Part shown: one piece after another, positions 10,368 through 25,104 of the stretch
How the letters are laid out: each line of letters starts with the position of its first letter
How positions within the stretch are numbered: position 1 is the first letter of the stretch
Assembly: GCA_947561395.2 (NCBI GenBank)
Contig: OX387183.1
Location: 59,441,915 to 59,505,914 of the forward strand
Source: Buxus sempervirens
Lineage: Eukaryota; Streptophyta; Magnoliopsida; Buxales; Buxaceae
Reading direction: 5' to 3'
DNA length: 64,000 nt
Made by a program: the position numbers and the translations under genes
Notes under the pieces: generated by a model
The model's input: the letters and a program-made list of their open reading frames with translations, nothing else
Told to the model about the DNA's origin: nothing
The model's database searches: none

Positions 10368-11348
10368 AGATACATATCATTCATTGCCCGATCAATATAG
10401 ATGGACCCTTGGTGTTCTAGCGGAGTTCTTAAGGATCAATATCCTACGTTTTATAGTATATCCACATCCCCACAAGCCCTTGTTGCAGACTTGTATTCCT
10501 AAGGTGTGGGAGGCATACAATGGAACTTGCATTTCAGAAGAGGAATGTTTGATTGGGAGTTGGAAGAATTGGCCCAATTTCTTGAGTGCATAAATGGGGA
10601 GGAGTTGAATTCTCATCAGGATTTATTGACTTGGACAAGGAGCGGTGATGGGATTTTCTCTGTGAAGAACCTCTATGGGTATATTAGCAAGCAAAATCTC
10701 AACTTCAAGGTCCACAATCTGTTATGGCAACCCTTACTCCCATCAAAGGTTGGCTTCTTTTTGTGGACTGCGGTGCTGGAGAAAATCTTGACTTTAGATA
10801 ATTTGATGAAGAGAGGGTGGCAGTTTCTTAATAGATGCAGTTTTTGTAAAGCTGATGTGGAGATAGTTAATCATCTTCTCATTCATTGCCCGGTCACAAG
10901 TGGAATTTGGAACGCTTTCTTAGCTAAATTTGGGGTAGCTTGGGTTCAGCCCAAAGATGTATCTAATCTTCTTCTATGTTGGAAGATCTCAAAAGGAGCC
11001 TCTCCTATCAAGGCTTTTTGGAGGTTAACATTGGGGGCAGTGATGTGGGCAGTTTGGAAGGAACGGAATAACAGGATCTTTGAGGATAAGGAAAGGTCTC
11101 GGGATGCTCTCTTCAAATACTTGCTAAGTTTTATCCTCTATTGTGCGTCGGTGGTGGAGTCTTGTAAGGGGTTCAAATATCATAATGTTCTAATGTGTGA
11201 GGATTTCAATGCTTTGTAGAGGAGGTGGAGGGGGTGGGTGTTATGTACACCTTTGGTGTACAACAATGTATCTTGTTTCATCTTTAGTTTCTTTCTAATA
11301 AAATCTTCATTACCTATCAAAAAAAAAAAAAAAAGATACATATCATTC
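10368..11348 (+). mobile_element. 5'-truncated L1-type LINE with 15-bp target duplication
   Basis: The insert 10383-11333 is flanked by a perfect 15-bp direct repeat agatacatatcattc (10368-10382 and 11334-11348) and ends in a poly(A) run after an aataaaa signal, the signature of target-primed reverse transcription. It holds only the 3' end of ORF2, so it was truncated at insertion. It lies in the presumed first (5' UTR) intron of villin, in the same orientation as the gene. Confidence 0.92.
10506..11219 (+). pseudogene. LINE ORF2 C-terminal fragment (zf-RVT domain)
   Basis: A 237-residue open frame matches the C-terminal zinc-binding region found after the reverse transcriptase in plant non-LTR retrotransposons. 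Landmarks are SGDGIFSVKNLYGYI, LLPSKVGFFLWTAVL, then a CSFC...H-x3-H-C cluster (CSFCKADVEIVNHLLIHCPV) and a later W-rich AVWKERNNRIFED motif. The polymerase and endonuclease domains are absent because of 5' truncation. The frame has stayed open, suggesting a fairly recent insertion. No independent function is expected. Confidence 0.88.
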
Positions 11349-12755
11349 TCTAGGGACAAGATACTTTAAGGATTGTTAATTGCCATTTAGTAGTGTCAAA
11401 TTTACATTTATGATCTTATGAACTAAACACATCAACATGAAGCCAAGAAGGCAATAGCAATCTACAGAATAAGTATAGTTCGGTATCTGTTTTTCCCTTG
11501 TTTTTCTGTAAAAGAGAAGCTTGACCTTATGAGTCTCATACACAACACTGGACATTAGTTTTTGCTATTAATCATTTATGCAAATGATTAATAGTGCAAG
11601 ATTTTAATGGTAAAACTTACTGTTTTGTGACTTTTGTCATTGTACTCCCGCTAATATATTCATGCAAATAAGTAACAGATAATGATGCTTTTACCATTGT
11701 GCTACTAGATGGAATTCACGAAAGGGTTCATCATTATTTCATTTGATGAGAACAGTAGAATTGGTATTGCAAAAATATTAGAGAAAGGAGGAAGAATTTT
11801 GAACCACACTCTGGCTCACAGGTTTGCTTTAAAGAGCCTAAAGTATAGTGGAGAATCTGAATATTTTATACTATTAGAAAAATGAATTTTATCAGAAAAG
11901 TCGTGTCCCAAAAAAAAATTCAATGCAGAAAAAGAAAAATCTAGGTTTTATGTCATATGATGTCTTTAAGCATGTCATTCAATATCCACCAGTTGTGTAT
12001 ATATTTAACCAAGGACAATTTGTGTCTTTGTATTAGAAATCACTGAAAAATTTTTAGGTTTTCTGCCAAAAAAAAAAAAAAAGGATAATTATATTTAACC
12101 TAGAAAAAGGAAAGAAATTAGATTTTAGGAATGCTTCTTTGCTACGTTCTGCAAGGGGTGATAATGTGGAAGAACAGGTTGAAAGCTAAATTTCACCAAA
12201 TGATCAACCATGCATGTGTATTGGACCAAGAATGATCACTTTTGAAGCTCAAACTATGGCATGAACTCATTCTGTGATTAATAACTTACATGTATTTCAT
12301 TTTAATTACATCAACACAACCAAGGATTTGTCATGCGAAAATTTCTGTTTTTGCACACTTCCAATGGTGTTGCTTTAGGTCCTGAAGTTTTTGGCTTCCC
12401 TCAGAGTTTTATTGTGTATTCTGGATTTTGACTTTCAAAATATGGTACAATCAGCTCATATAAAATCCAAAGTTTAAAAAAAAAAAAGGTTTCGTCCCAC
12501 TTCAGATGTAAAATTCCATGGTAATGATTGAGTGCATGTGTGTGCGTGCATGTGCCTGTCTATGTATATATTTATGTGTGAATACATATATATTTCTTTT
12601 GTTGAGTGGAAGAAACCCTGGTTTTTATAGTATGTGGGTGTATGTTTATTTGTTGACTACATGATCTCCAAGGTTCTGTGATGTGTGCATTAACTTCTCA
12701 AAATATTAGGATTATTTGGGCTATGTTTCCTGCAGGATCAGATCCATAAGAAGCA

Positions 12756-15700
12756 ATGTCTCTTTTAAGTAGATCTGTTGATGCAGTTTTCAGGGGTTCT
12801 GGAGCAAAATCGTATCCACACTAGCTGCTTAATTTCATTTACATGGCCTATTAAGTTTTTTTTTCTTTAGCTCATTTTATTTTGTAATTAATATGCTGAA
12901 CATTCTACTTTGTTTTGTGCATGAGATAAAGACTTCAATCTTTACATTGAAAGGCAACTACATTCTCAAACCCTGGAGTACTTTGAATGAGTCCGTAAAA
13001 TAAATCATTCACCTATATGAATTTGGATTGGATTTTTAGTTTTCTGATTAAGCATAACTCGGACTTGGTTTAATTCACTACTTATATTACGAGTTCTACT
13101 GGATTATGTTTTACAAATCACATGTATGTATGTACTGAATAATATTTAAGCCAGCTGTCTGAATGTTTCTGAGGCTTCTCAACTGCGGACTTAAACAATT
13201 GAAAGATGTAGATTTCCTCAGGTCATAGCAAATTAGCAATTGAAATGGTAAAAATAGGGAAATCATTTGTCTTTGGGCAAGTAGTTAAATGGGAAATCCT
13301 TGTTAATAATACAATTGCACTGGTAGGCACAAAATATCCATAGTATTAATAAATAGTACCTATGGTCTTGTTACTCAAAACTTTCTGATTATTCATTTGC
13401 ATACACAATATTCTGTTTGGTACTTTTTCATTCTCGCTTTATTTTTTCTCATTCAGTTCTTAATACATCCAAAGCATGAATTCTTGGGTTTTTTTAATTG
13501 TCCTTAACCTTGTTTTTAGTGGTTTGGAAATATGGTGCATAGAGAACCTTCAGTTGGTTCCAATTCAAAAGTCTTCATATGGGAAATTTTTTTCTGGAAG
13601 CGCATATATAGTTTTGCATGTAAGTCAATAGCAGCTCCTGAATAATTATTTTATTCCTGGTGGATTAAGCCTTTTCTGAAGTGATTGGTTTTGCAAGTGG
13701 CGGATTATTTGTAATATTGTGAAAATTTAGTTTTTCTCAGATGGCTATTAATGAGATTGTTGGTTTGATTTGAGCAGACAATCTTGCTAAAGAGTGGTGT
13801 TCCTCGACATGATGTACACTATTGGTTGGGAAGTGATGCTACAGAGGTTTTCCCCTCATTTTTTTCATTTTATACATTCTATGAGTAGCATCCCTATAGT
13901 GTGGTAATTACCATCTATATCTGGCAGATGAAGGTATATGATAGACATGCATTACGCATCGCATAAATTGTTCATACAAGGATCTCTTTTACATAAAAGA
14001 TTTGCCTAGTTGGATGATTATATCGGTTGGCCAGATCAAAAGATTATTTGTTCAACAAGGAGATTTTTTGGATAAAAGATTGGCCTGGTTGGGTATTTTA
14101 CCAGTGGACAGATTAGATAATTATTTTGAACTGTAACAAAGTTTATAATGGCTACAGTTGAAAAATGAGGTTGGTTTCTAATTTGGAAGATCTAAGAAAT
14201 GATGGTCCTGTGTTCCTGTATGCTCGGTGTTTATCTTGATATTCAAAAGATTTAAAATTGCTTTTTATAATACTTGGACTGTGTAGATTTTCCATTTCAC
14301 TAATCATATAAGTTAAAAGATACTTAAAACTGTTTCTTGTGGCAGGTTGATTCCGCCATAGCATCAGACAAAGCACTTGAATTAGATGCGGCCCTGGGTT
14401 CCACAACTGTGCAGTATCGAGAAGTCCAAGGTCAAGAAACAGAGAAGTTCTTGTCATACTTCAAACCATGTATCATACCCATTGAAGGAGTTTTCTCATC
14501 AGAGTCAGGATGTTTTGATAGCAAAACATACAAAATCAGATTGTTAACGTGCAAGGGAGAGCATGTTGTCAATGTCAAAGAGGTGAGCTTTCACTAAAGC
14601 CTCCACCCGTAGTTGGACCAACAAAAGTTGCATTTGTATGCTAAGAAATTGCAGGAAACCTGTTTTTCATGAACCTTTGGATATGGGGAAAGGGTGGGGG
14701 GAAAAATGGTGGCACCTACCTTGTGAGAAAAGTGGGATGAAAACGAGCCTTTTTTTTTTGTCCTGCTACTGAGGTTGGGAAATGTGGGAAACTGCATCGT
14801 GATAAACACACCTTTGTTGCTATGCAGTTCATGCATCCCAAGGAATCTTTTACTTGACTCTGACAAGTAGTTTCCATGCCGGGTGTAGAAATTTTGCGGA
14901 GATCAAGCTGGGCTTGTGAGATTCTGTGGTTCATCTTGTGTCCAAAATTATTTTATGCATTTCTTTTCGGTTAACATTGCATGCTTAGTTGTTCGATCAT
15001 CCAGTTGAAATGTGAGAGTTACAATCTTCCAGCCAAGAAAATTGCAACTCGTGAATGTTCCAATTCATTATGGGATGCTATCTCTTGTTCACATTTCACC
15101 TACTTTCCTTGTAAAAAATACTGGTTTTTCAGTTTCTACTTTCTAGTGATTAATTATTGATCAAGTATGGTATTTTTTATTGCATGGACACTGAGCAGGT
15201 GCCATTCTCCCGATCATCTTTGAACCACAATGATGTATTTATACTTGATACAGCATCAAAGATATTTCTCTTTAGCGGTTGCCACTCAAGCATACAAGAA
15301 AGAGCCAAAGCTTTGGAGGTTGTTCAGTATATCAAAGAGAATAGACACAATGGTACTTGTGAAGTGGCAACCATAGGTAGGATCTTCTTCACCATTTTTG
15401 CCCTCCCTGATAAGGGGAATATGTTTGAAATCTTGACTGTCACAATTGTGCAGAGGATGGGAAATTTGTTGGTGATCCCGACGTTGGGGAGTTCTGGAGC
15501 TTATTTGGTGGTTATGCACCCATTGCCAGGGACTTGCCCTCTACCCTTCTGAAGCAACCTAAATCTGCAAATCTATTTTGGTGAGCATTGCTTCAAGTAT
15601 GACAATTATGAAGTTTTGCATGTTTGTATCCTCTCAATTAGTTTGTTTCTGCTTCTGGGAATCGCACAAAATATGTTCTGTTTTTCAGAAACTTGACAAG

Positions 15701-18700
15701 TTGATAGGGAACTGTGAGGATGGATAACATGAATACTCAATAATCAAATCAATTTTCATATTTATTACTGGTAAGCAAAAAAGTTTTCTTTATGTACTTA
15801 CCAGTATGTAGGAGATGGATGTGCCTTTTATGGATTCATTTGACTTGTCTGAGACTCTGAGATCAGTAAACATAGAAATAGAACCAAGTAGATTTACCCA
15901 GGCTTCTGGATGAGGTCCTAATTAAGCCTGTTCTTCTCATTCTAATTGATATGATTTCCCCCCTCACCTTGAATTCTTTGAAATTTTCTTCCCATAGGAT
16001 CACCACTCAGGGAAAACTGTCTCAAATGGGGAGTGATTCATTAAACAAGGAAATGCTTAACACAGACAAGTGCTATATGTTGGATTCTGATACTGAAATT
16101 TTTGTTTGGATGGGAAGGAATACCTCAATCACTGAACGGAAGACATTCATATCGGCTGTAGAAGTAAGAATTGTCTCTCTGTATGTATCAACGTCTTTGT
16201 CTGTTCTCCAAACCACCCCCATTCCCCGTTTCTCTCTGCTTTCTGTCTGCTAGTCTGTATAATGGTCTTTTCTTGCATTTGTGGATATTATATTGTTGAT
16301 TTAAATGAGTTTGGTACTTCTTCCACTCAACATTGATGTCTGTTGAATTGCACAAATGACCTTTTGGGTCAATTTAATAAATTCTTTCCTTCCAAAAAAA
16401 AAAAGGGTAGTATGCAATGAAAAATGGCATTTGTTTTATCATAAGATGTGCAAAAGTATTTGATTGGACTGGCTGTTGAGGGAGGAGGGTTATAAGTTCT
16501 TTTCATAGGGATACGAGATGTGAACTATATGAATCAATAACTTTAACTAGTTGGATACACGATATGGATCTTGTTCCTTAATTAAAACCTGTTAAAAAAC
16601 CATATTTTTAGTTAGGTTATTTGCCCTAATCATTTCTGATTGCCCCAGTTGTTGTTTCTTTTCCCCTGGAGCCAGTTTGTGTGTTTCAACTTGGACAATC
16701 TTCTACCTTTTCATAAGCACCTTCATAACATTCCCTCTTGCTTAAAACCTCCCCCATTTGATTTTCTTTCTTTTGTCACATTTTTGTATTTCTCCTAAAC
16801 TCTCATGAATATGTTTGATCCTTCTCTTTTAGTTTTCCCATACTTTCATTTCAATGTCCCTATGTTGGCTATACTCATCCTATGAATGTGCTTTTTCTTA
16901 GTTGGCTAGTATTGTGTAAAACATATTATGGTTTGTTTAATTGTAGTCTTATAAAATTTGCATTGGAGCTTTAAAAAATTGTGTCGGCAACATAACACTC
17001 TAGAGACACCTCCATAGTTAAGCCATCCATCTCAAAGTCCTAGGTGTGGCATCCTCCTCGATATTGCCCTATGGTTGTAGATTATTGATCTGAGATATAT
17101 TGATAATTTGATATATAAGATACTTCTATGGGTTTGAAATTTACATTAATGGCTTCTGAATTGCATCTTTAATTCTTCTCTGAAAAAACCTAATAAGTAC
17201 ACCAGAACTGAGTGTAATTGGTAGAATTGAATAATGAAAGAAATCTACTAGATACATGGGGACTGGACTACATTTCACTCAAATGCAGTCTTTTCCTTCA
17301 TGCATGTGATTGTTCATGTAAAGTCTTAAGTCACTGCTTTCTGTTCCAACTTCTGGGTATTGCCCTTTCAGGATATCCTACGATTTCAGAACAGGTCCAC
17401 TGGTACCAATATAACCTTTTTGTCTGAAGGCTCTGAGACAGCCACATTTAGGTCACATTTTGATTGCTGGCCTCAAGCTGTGGAACCAAAGTTGTATGAA
17501 GAAGGCCGAGAGAAAGTAGCAGGTTAGTATCTGTTGCAACAAATAAAATAAAAATGTTGAATCAGTCAGTTACGTTTCTGTCTTCTCAATTTTGAATTTT
17601 CTATATTCAGCACTATTTAAGCAACAGGGTTACAACGTGAAGGAACTTCCTGAAGAAGATTGCGAACCATTTGTAGATTGCAGTGGTATTCTTAAGGTAA
17701 ATATCTATTGGAAGTTGAAACCCACTAATAACTTTAATATAATGTCCATAGGTTTTTCCATTTTCTTGTATTGACTCAATCTTTTATTATCATCTTAGGT
17801 ATGGCGGGTGAATGGTAATGAAGTTTCTCTTGATCCGGAGGCAGAAGAGGGCAAGCTTTTTAGTGGAGACTGCTACATTGTGCTCTACACTTATCCTGGC
17901 AGTGAAAAAGATGATTATCTTTTCTTTGCATGGATTGGTCGTAACAGTATCGTGGTAATCATTTATAGTTTTGATCTTTGGAGTGTAGTATATCAGCATG
18001 TTAAATGCTGTACAAAAGGATGAAAATTTTATCATGGACTCTCTCAAAAGAATTGCTGCATTCCTTAATCCTTTTCAAAAAAAATTTAATGCTAGTCATA
18101 TGAAAAATAAAGTTTGCTGTTTATCTATTTATTGCCTAGGCTATTGATTATGATTCTTGGTAGTCTACATAGATGCATAGTTCTAGAAAAGAATTGTAAT
18201 AATTACTCTATATGTACTGTTCTAAAAATGTGTATTGAAGGGCTTAAGCGAGTAAGAGGAAGATCTAAAAGGACATGGATGGAGTATATAAAACAATGAC
18301 TTGCAAAAATGTAGATTAATTGAATATATGATTTTTGATAGAGAGGGATGGGGAGACAAGATTCTTGTTGCCGACCCACTTTGGTAGGAACTGGCTTATG
18401 ATGATGATGATTATGCTGTTCTAGAAAAGAATCTTAATAGTGATTGTGTGATGGTAAAAGCATTGGAATCCTAGCATGAGAATGCAGGTTTGAGTTTGAT
18501 GGCAACTACTTTGCACAAAAATGTAAAAAATTTAGGTCAATTACCAATTCATCCTCCCTAGATTATATATATATGATGGTATGCAAATATTTTTATTTGA
18601 AAAGTGCAGAAATCTTCACCTTATTAATGTGGTTCAATAAAACTCGTTATAGTCCTTGTATTGCCGGAGGCCGATATGAGGAGCAATACGGGTTGACATG

Positions 18701-21700
18701 ACTCGATTGGTCTGAAAAAATTTTAAAAATCAAAAAAATATTAAAAATGCTATGGAATATATTTGTAAAGCTAATATTGTCAAAATACTTTTAGAAAGTC
18801 AAAGTAGACCTAAATTAAACCACAGCTCAATCTTGAAAACTACTGCTTTTACTTAATCTTTTATATCTATGTTATATATGTGTTGATTTGTGTCATGGGC
18901 ATTGCCAAGTGAAAGAGGGTCTCAAATCTCTATGGGGTCAAAATTTTTTGAATTTGGACACTAGGATGAAGAGAAATGGGTTAGGGATGCTGAAAATGGC
19001 ATCTTGAGCTCAAAATTTCATATTTTAAGTGGTTAGCAGGTAAGTATCAGCCAATACCGTGAAACCAAATGTATCTTTCCATGGTTTCGAATCATTCTTG
19101 GATGATACATTAAACCATAATTGTTAGTACAACACTTGGTAATAACTACTTTGTTTTGCAAAAACTATTAATGTGACACTCGTGAAGGAAGGAGAAACAA
19201 AAACTTCTTGAAGTTATGGTATAGGCTTTAGCAGATACATGTTGGTAGCTGCTGGCCTGTATAGACTGTTAAAGGTTGGATGTCCATTGGTTGTAACCTA
19301 GAAAATAACTAACCGTAACCTTTCCCCCTCCCCTTCTGATTTTCTGTGTTTGTTCACGTAAGCAACCTAAGCAATGTTCTATATGTAGATTGTGAGGTGA
19401 TTTTATATCATTTGATTTGAAACTAGAATCCAGCAATTGATTGCATCTGATTTGTATCAATAACTTCCCTTCTTATGCATGAAAATTGACATTGATATTT
19501 CAAATGACTCTAAGATGAGATTGAGCAATTCATAGAATTCATCTTGTCAACTTTTTTTTTCCTGCTGCAGGAAGATAGAATTGATGCAATCTCTCATATG
19601 CTTGCTATGGCTGATTCGATGAAGGGCGATCCAGTTTTGGTATGTCTTCACTCTTCCATTCTTAGATGCACATTTGATTGGAATTTTGATATTATATGCT
19701 TCTTTTTCTTCATCAAATGAGACGAAATGTTGAACTACAAATACCTCCTTTATATTGGTCTATGTTACCCATACTACTCTGTTCACCTCAATTTACCCTT
19801 GTTGATTCAACATGAAGTGGGGCATTTATCTGTGTTTGATACTTCTTAGCCGTGTACATATTTTTTAAAAGCTATATTCCTCTATTCTAACCAGGTGATT
19901 CCTCTATCATATTTACTAGCAAAAAGCCGGTGCATTGCACGGGCATTGTTCGTAAAGGTAAATAATTGGAGCTGGTTATCCGTTGATATTGTTTTGGTGG
20001 GTTTATTTCAAATAGTGTAGTGGAATAAATTATGTAAATGATGAAGATGGTCTGATAAGAACTTTAAAGTAAAGATTCATATAAATATAAATAGAATTGA
20101 CTTCTATTTAATGAAACTGAACACATCAAGGAGCATGACTAAGCATACAAACATATCAATAATAACAGAGATCTAATAGGTATAACCATTGAAGTGGGCA
20201 TTGAAGCGAGGAACAAAAATAAATCTGGTAGATCTAATCGAGACAAAATGACAATAATGACAGATAGAGAAATGATGATAATAATGCAGGCAAAAATAAT
20301 AACACAAAAAAAAAACCCAAAAAAAAAAAGTAAATATAATAATAACGAAGGCAAAAATAACAATAACGAGAATAGTAATGCCGGCAAATTTAATAATGGG
20401 AAGAAAAATGATAAGAGTTAGAAAAATAACAATAATGACGAAGATGGAAATAAATGCAATAGATATAAGCATCCAAGAGACTAACCAAAAAATGCTTATT
20501 TTGCAATCACGATTAATGAAGTTTCAAAAGAATTGACCCGTGAGCAACTGACACAATATGCTAGAGATAGAAAACCAAGGTAAATCAGCGCCACTCAACA
20601 ACGAAGAGCTTAAATGAAGTGTTCAACAATCAATAATACCTAAAGCAGAAACTGGAATGATTGAGTGCTAGTTCTCCAAAATAGAAATTAAATTCAAAGG
20701 AGAACTTTAGCTTTGCAGACAGAAACCAATTATTGGTAAGTGAACAATCATTGTCGTACAGAAATGAACCAAACAATTCTATAAATTAACCAAAAAGCAC
20801 AGATTACATAAACGTCACAATAACGAAGACAAAAATAATGGACAAAAAGATGACAATGATAAGAACAATAAGAATAACTACGAACACTAAAGATAACAGT
20901 AGTGACAATAATAATGAAGCCAAAAGTAATAACGCAAACAAAAATAATAACAGACAGAAAAATAAATAACAGTAATGACAATAATAACGAAGCCAAAAGT
21001 AATAACGCAAACAGAAATAATAATAGACAGGAAAATAACAATAATCAGAATAGTAAACATTCATTGAAGTGAACATATCAAGGAGCATGACTAACTGTAT
21101 AAAAATATCAATAATAACAACTATAACAGAGAGAAAAGACTAAAATCTAATAGATATAATCATTGAACTGAGCATTGAAGTGATGATAATGGAGCCAAAA
21201 ATAATAACACAAACAAAAATAACAGAAAAAAAAAGTAAGGGTAATAATAACAATAATAACGAAGACAAAAAATATTAACAATAATAACAAAAATAATAAT
21301 AATGACATAGACAGAAATAAATGCAATAGATATAAGCATTGAAGTGACTAATGGAAAAATGCTTATTTTGCAATAACTATTGATGAAGGTTCAAAAGAAC
21401 TGACCTGTGACCAACTGACACAATAATAACATAATAGAGACAAAATAACAATAACAATAATAATCATAAAGTTAGAGCTGACAAAATAGCAATGATAACA
21501 ACAGTTACGAAGACAAAAATAACGGACATAAAGACAACAATTATAACAATAATAACGATAATTACGAAGACTAAAGATAATAGTAATAACAATAATCACA
21601 ATAATAACAAAAATAACAATAATAAATAAGATGAAAATAAATCCAATATCATGTTCCTTTGTTTGTAAAAAAAAAAAATAAAAGGATTAAAAAAGAAGAA

Positions 21701-24700
21701 GCAAAACCACAAATATTATAGGAGCCTCTGGTTTCAGTGACCTCACATGGTCAAATACCCCTTCAAACTGTAAACCAAAATCTTAGGCCTCTGATTTCAG
21801 TCAACTCACATGGTCAAATACCCCTTCAAACTCTAAACCAAAATCTTTCTCTTAACATTACTCTACAGATATTCTTAAAAACTAATATTGCCGTTCAGTT
21901 GCAAGAAGGATGTGAAATACCCCCCAAAAGGATCCATGGTCAAAAGAGGACATTACCATTGCTTTCAAGCAACTCCAGTTGTCAACTAAGGGATCACCAT
22001 GTGGTCTCCAATCGTGTCATAATGATAGTATAGGAAAAAAGTTTACACAATAAGCAAACCGGGCAAAGGAGAAAATCCCCTTATCTCATCCTTTTCACTG
22101 ATGCCACATTGGCGATATATTCTAAACCAAAAAGAGAAACAAATGAATGATACTCGACATTATGCAGTGATTCATTAGATACGTTTGGAGCTTCTCTCTC
22201 CACTACAGCAGATAAATGAAATAGCTATAAAGTAGCAGAATACGCGCATCCAATAAGAAACCCACTGAGATCAAACAGCTCATCCAAGCATCTATATTTC
22301 AATTACACAAAGAAGATACATCTTCCTACTCGGAAGTTACAGAAAGGAGATGTTGTCGAATAACTCGAACAAAGCCAAAAAATAATCAAATAACAGAAGC
22401 ACAGGCACTGATCTGGCACCTCTAATACAGGTGAATAATCTCAGCCAAATAAAGACACAGCTTTCGATCAACCCAGAAAACGGATGCTGCACCAAAACAG
22501 ATGCTTCTTCTTTGATGAACCATCTAAGATAGCCGACTTTAACCCAGGAATACTCCGATCAATGCACAAAAGAGTCGGTCAGTTGAATAACCTCAGCCAA
22601 ATAAAGACACAGCTTTCAATCAACCCAGAAAACGGATGCTGCACCAAAACAGACGCTTCTTCTTGGATGAACCGTCTAAGATAGCCGACTTTAACCCAGG
22701 AATACTCCGATCAATGCACAAAAGAGTCGGTGCTTCTCCTTGTTCGATCAAGACACAAAATAGTCAGTGGTCTTGGAAAGGAAGAGGCGGTGCCGCTTAT
22801 TCTTGGAGAGAAGAAGTCGGCGCAGCCATTCCTCTTCTGGACACTAGCCATGATGGTCTTTGACCAAACACGTGGCGCAGCAACATCTGGAAGACGGACG
22901 GACCACTGTGCTTGTCTCGTTCCCCCTCTCTTCTCCACATCTCAGGGTTCTGCGGGTCAAAACTTCCTGCATAAGCTGTCATCGATGAATTTTACAATAA
23001 AATAAATCTTAAAAAACTCTAGAAGGGGAAAAAGAAAAAAACGGAAAAAAAAAAAGAAGAAACAGACGAAGAAGAACGAACAGCATTGCAATGGAAGTGG
23101 AGCAGAACGTTGAGACACTTCTATGGTTCGGGTTAGAGAGAGAGAAAGAGAGAGAATGAAACAGAGAGGGAGAGAGCGACGGAGATGGGGTTTGTGATGT
23201 TTGGGGAAGAAGGGATCGAGATAGAGAGAGGATCGAGAGACAGACAGAAACAGAGAGGAGTAAAGAATTGCTTATACCTGATTTGGAATTATAAAAATTA
23301 AATGACTAATCTAAATTACTTTCAAAAACCGAAGAAAGAAGAGTCAAAAATTGCGGCAAGCCTTGTCGTTTTATAAAGAGTTATGCCTGATTTGCAATTA
23401 CAGAAAAATCAATCACTGAATGTGAATTATTTTTAAAGTCTGAATGAAGAGTTGCGGCAGGTTTGTAGCCCGAACTTGCCCGAGGCTGCCACGTCAGCCC
23501 TAAAGCACTGCGAGCCTGCCGCATCAGAAGCCACCCCCGTTTCGCTTAATATATAGATATGAATATTTTAAATTTTTGAAAACTTAAATTGTGTACGGAT
23601 AGCACGGTGTTTTGGTACTCCTCGGTTTAAGTTTATGATATCTTGTGTATGCACAGTGTCTCCATGTCTTATGAGTTATAATATGGGGATTAGATTAGCC
23701 TGACACATGGGCGCACAGCTGCCCCCAAGTCTATGTAATGTAGGTATTGGTTGGCTAATCCATGATATCCATGCTTCATTTCTGTTAGAGAATATATGGC
23801 TTCATCATAATGTAGTAGAACAGAAAATCAGTGCAAGGGAGAAATATTTATTAAATAGTCAGAAATCATGTTGAAGGAAATGGGACAGGATGGAAGATGG
23901 AAATTTTAAGAAATAAATCAATTGATAAGTCATAAGATTGGTTCCCAGGAAAACACAAACACTTACAGGACGTTAATGGGGCAATCATTTTATTACTTCT
24001 AATGATGTTCAAACTAAAAAGTGTTAGGAGCGAAGCATCACAAAGCTTTCTCATCTTCTAAGGCACCGAACAACCTATTTTGACTGAGGAAAAAATGGCT
24101 TGAGCCTTTACCACAACAAAACTGAAAAGGCATAATGGAAGTATTGAAACGTTCAGATTTTGATGTAGTTAAAGTCACATTTGTCTAGATTTAATAAGTT
24201 GGATACTAAATAAGAGTCTGAAATTGGGGGTTTTAGGATGAATATGGAGTTTAGGATTTGGGAAAGAAGAAATCAGGATCTGGATGTTGAAGTAGGGATA
24301 AACCATGAAAGAACTAGGGAAACTAGAAAGACGGGTAGTGAAATTGAAACGTATGGTTTTCACTTTAAAATTTGAAGAAAAGGCTATTAGAATAAGTACT
24401 AATATTAGACATTTGAAATAAGAACTAGAATAGAAAATAAAAGAAGAACATAGATCTCATCAGAAAGAACATGACTTAATGTGGACAAGCCACTGAAATA
24501 GACTGGTTATTTCTTCTTCTTCTTTTTATTATTTATTATTTATTTTGTTTTTGTTGTTGTTGTGTCTGTGAGTTAAAAAAAATAGAGGTTCTTTTAGTAC
24601 AAATCGAAAGGTGACACGAGTACTTTATTGAATTTATCAAATATTTTACTTTAAAAGCTAGTTGAGCCAACAGGAGAGGCTGAAGTTTTAGGTGATGGGA

Positions 24701-25073
24701 ACAAGCGGAAATCTATTTTGTTCGATAAAAATTTGAAAGTTTGTTAAGAAAATCTTTTGTTGCTTAGTTTGTCTTGTGTTATTTCCAACATATTTGTTTA
24801 TTTTTATGAACAAAGGGACCTTGTTGACAAGAAATCAGGAATATGATTCAGACAGCACAAAAGCACCTGCATGGAGGACACTAAAGTAATGATGAGCCCA
24901 CTTATTATAATCATTTCAAAAATAGGTTTCAATGCATGTTGGCATGGCATATATTATTCCTTTCACTTTATACAGTTATTTATAGAAGCGCTTTTTATTT
25001 TGAGTGTCAGTGTATCTTTTTTCCTTTTTTGATGTTGTTGGTGGGTTTGGGGGGGCTTTTTGGATTTTTTTTT

Positions 25074-25104
<31 letters not shown>

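Larger units (their letters stand above)
19915..23558 (-). mobile_element. Non-autonomous Helitron in villin intron 11
   Basis: Read on the minus strand the element (23557 down to 19916) begins TCTATATATTAAGCG and ends with an imperfect hairpin GCCCGTGCAATGCACCGGC (19926-19944), six bases, then CTAG. It sits between A and T of the target (complement of 23558 and 19915), with no target duplication, all as expected for a Helitron. It is about 3.64 kb. No Rep/helicase coding region was found, so it depends on proteins supplied elsewhere. The interior is an AAT/AAC-rich low-complexity block with internal duplications and a GA-rich segment near 23.1-23.25 kb. Confidence 0.88.

Noticed and set aside
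14152-15519. Minus-strand frames opposite villin exons
   Set aside because: They are shadows of the plus-strand villin exons, which join in frame and match a known family.
20139-21599. Several minus-strand frames giving Leu/Ile/Phe/Tyr-rich, membrane-like proteins
   Set aside because: They translate the AAT/AAC trinucleotide-rich block of the Helitron. Composition explains the hydrophobicity; no signal peptide or domain pattern is seen.
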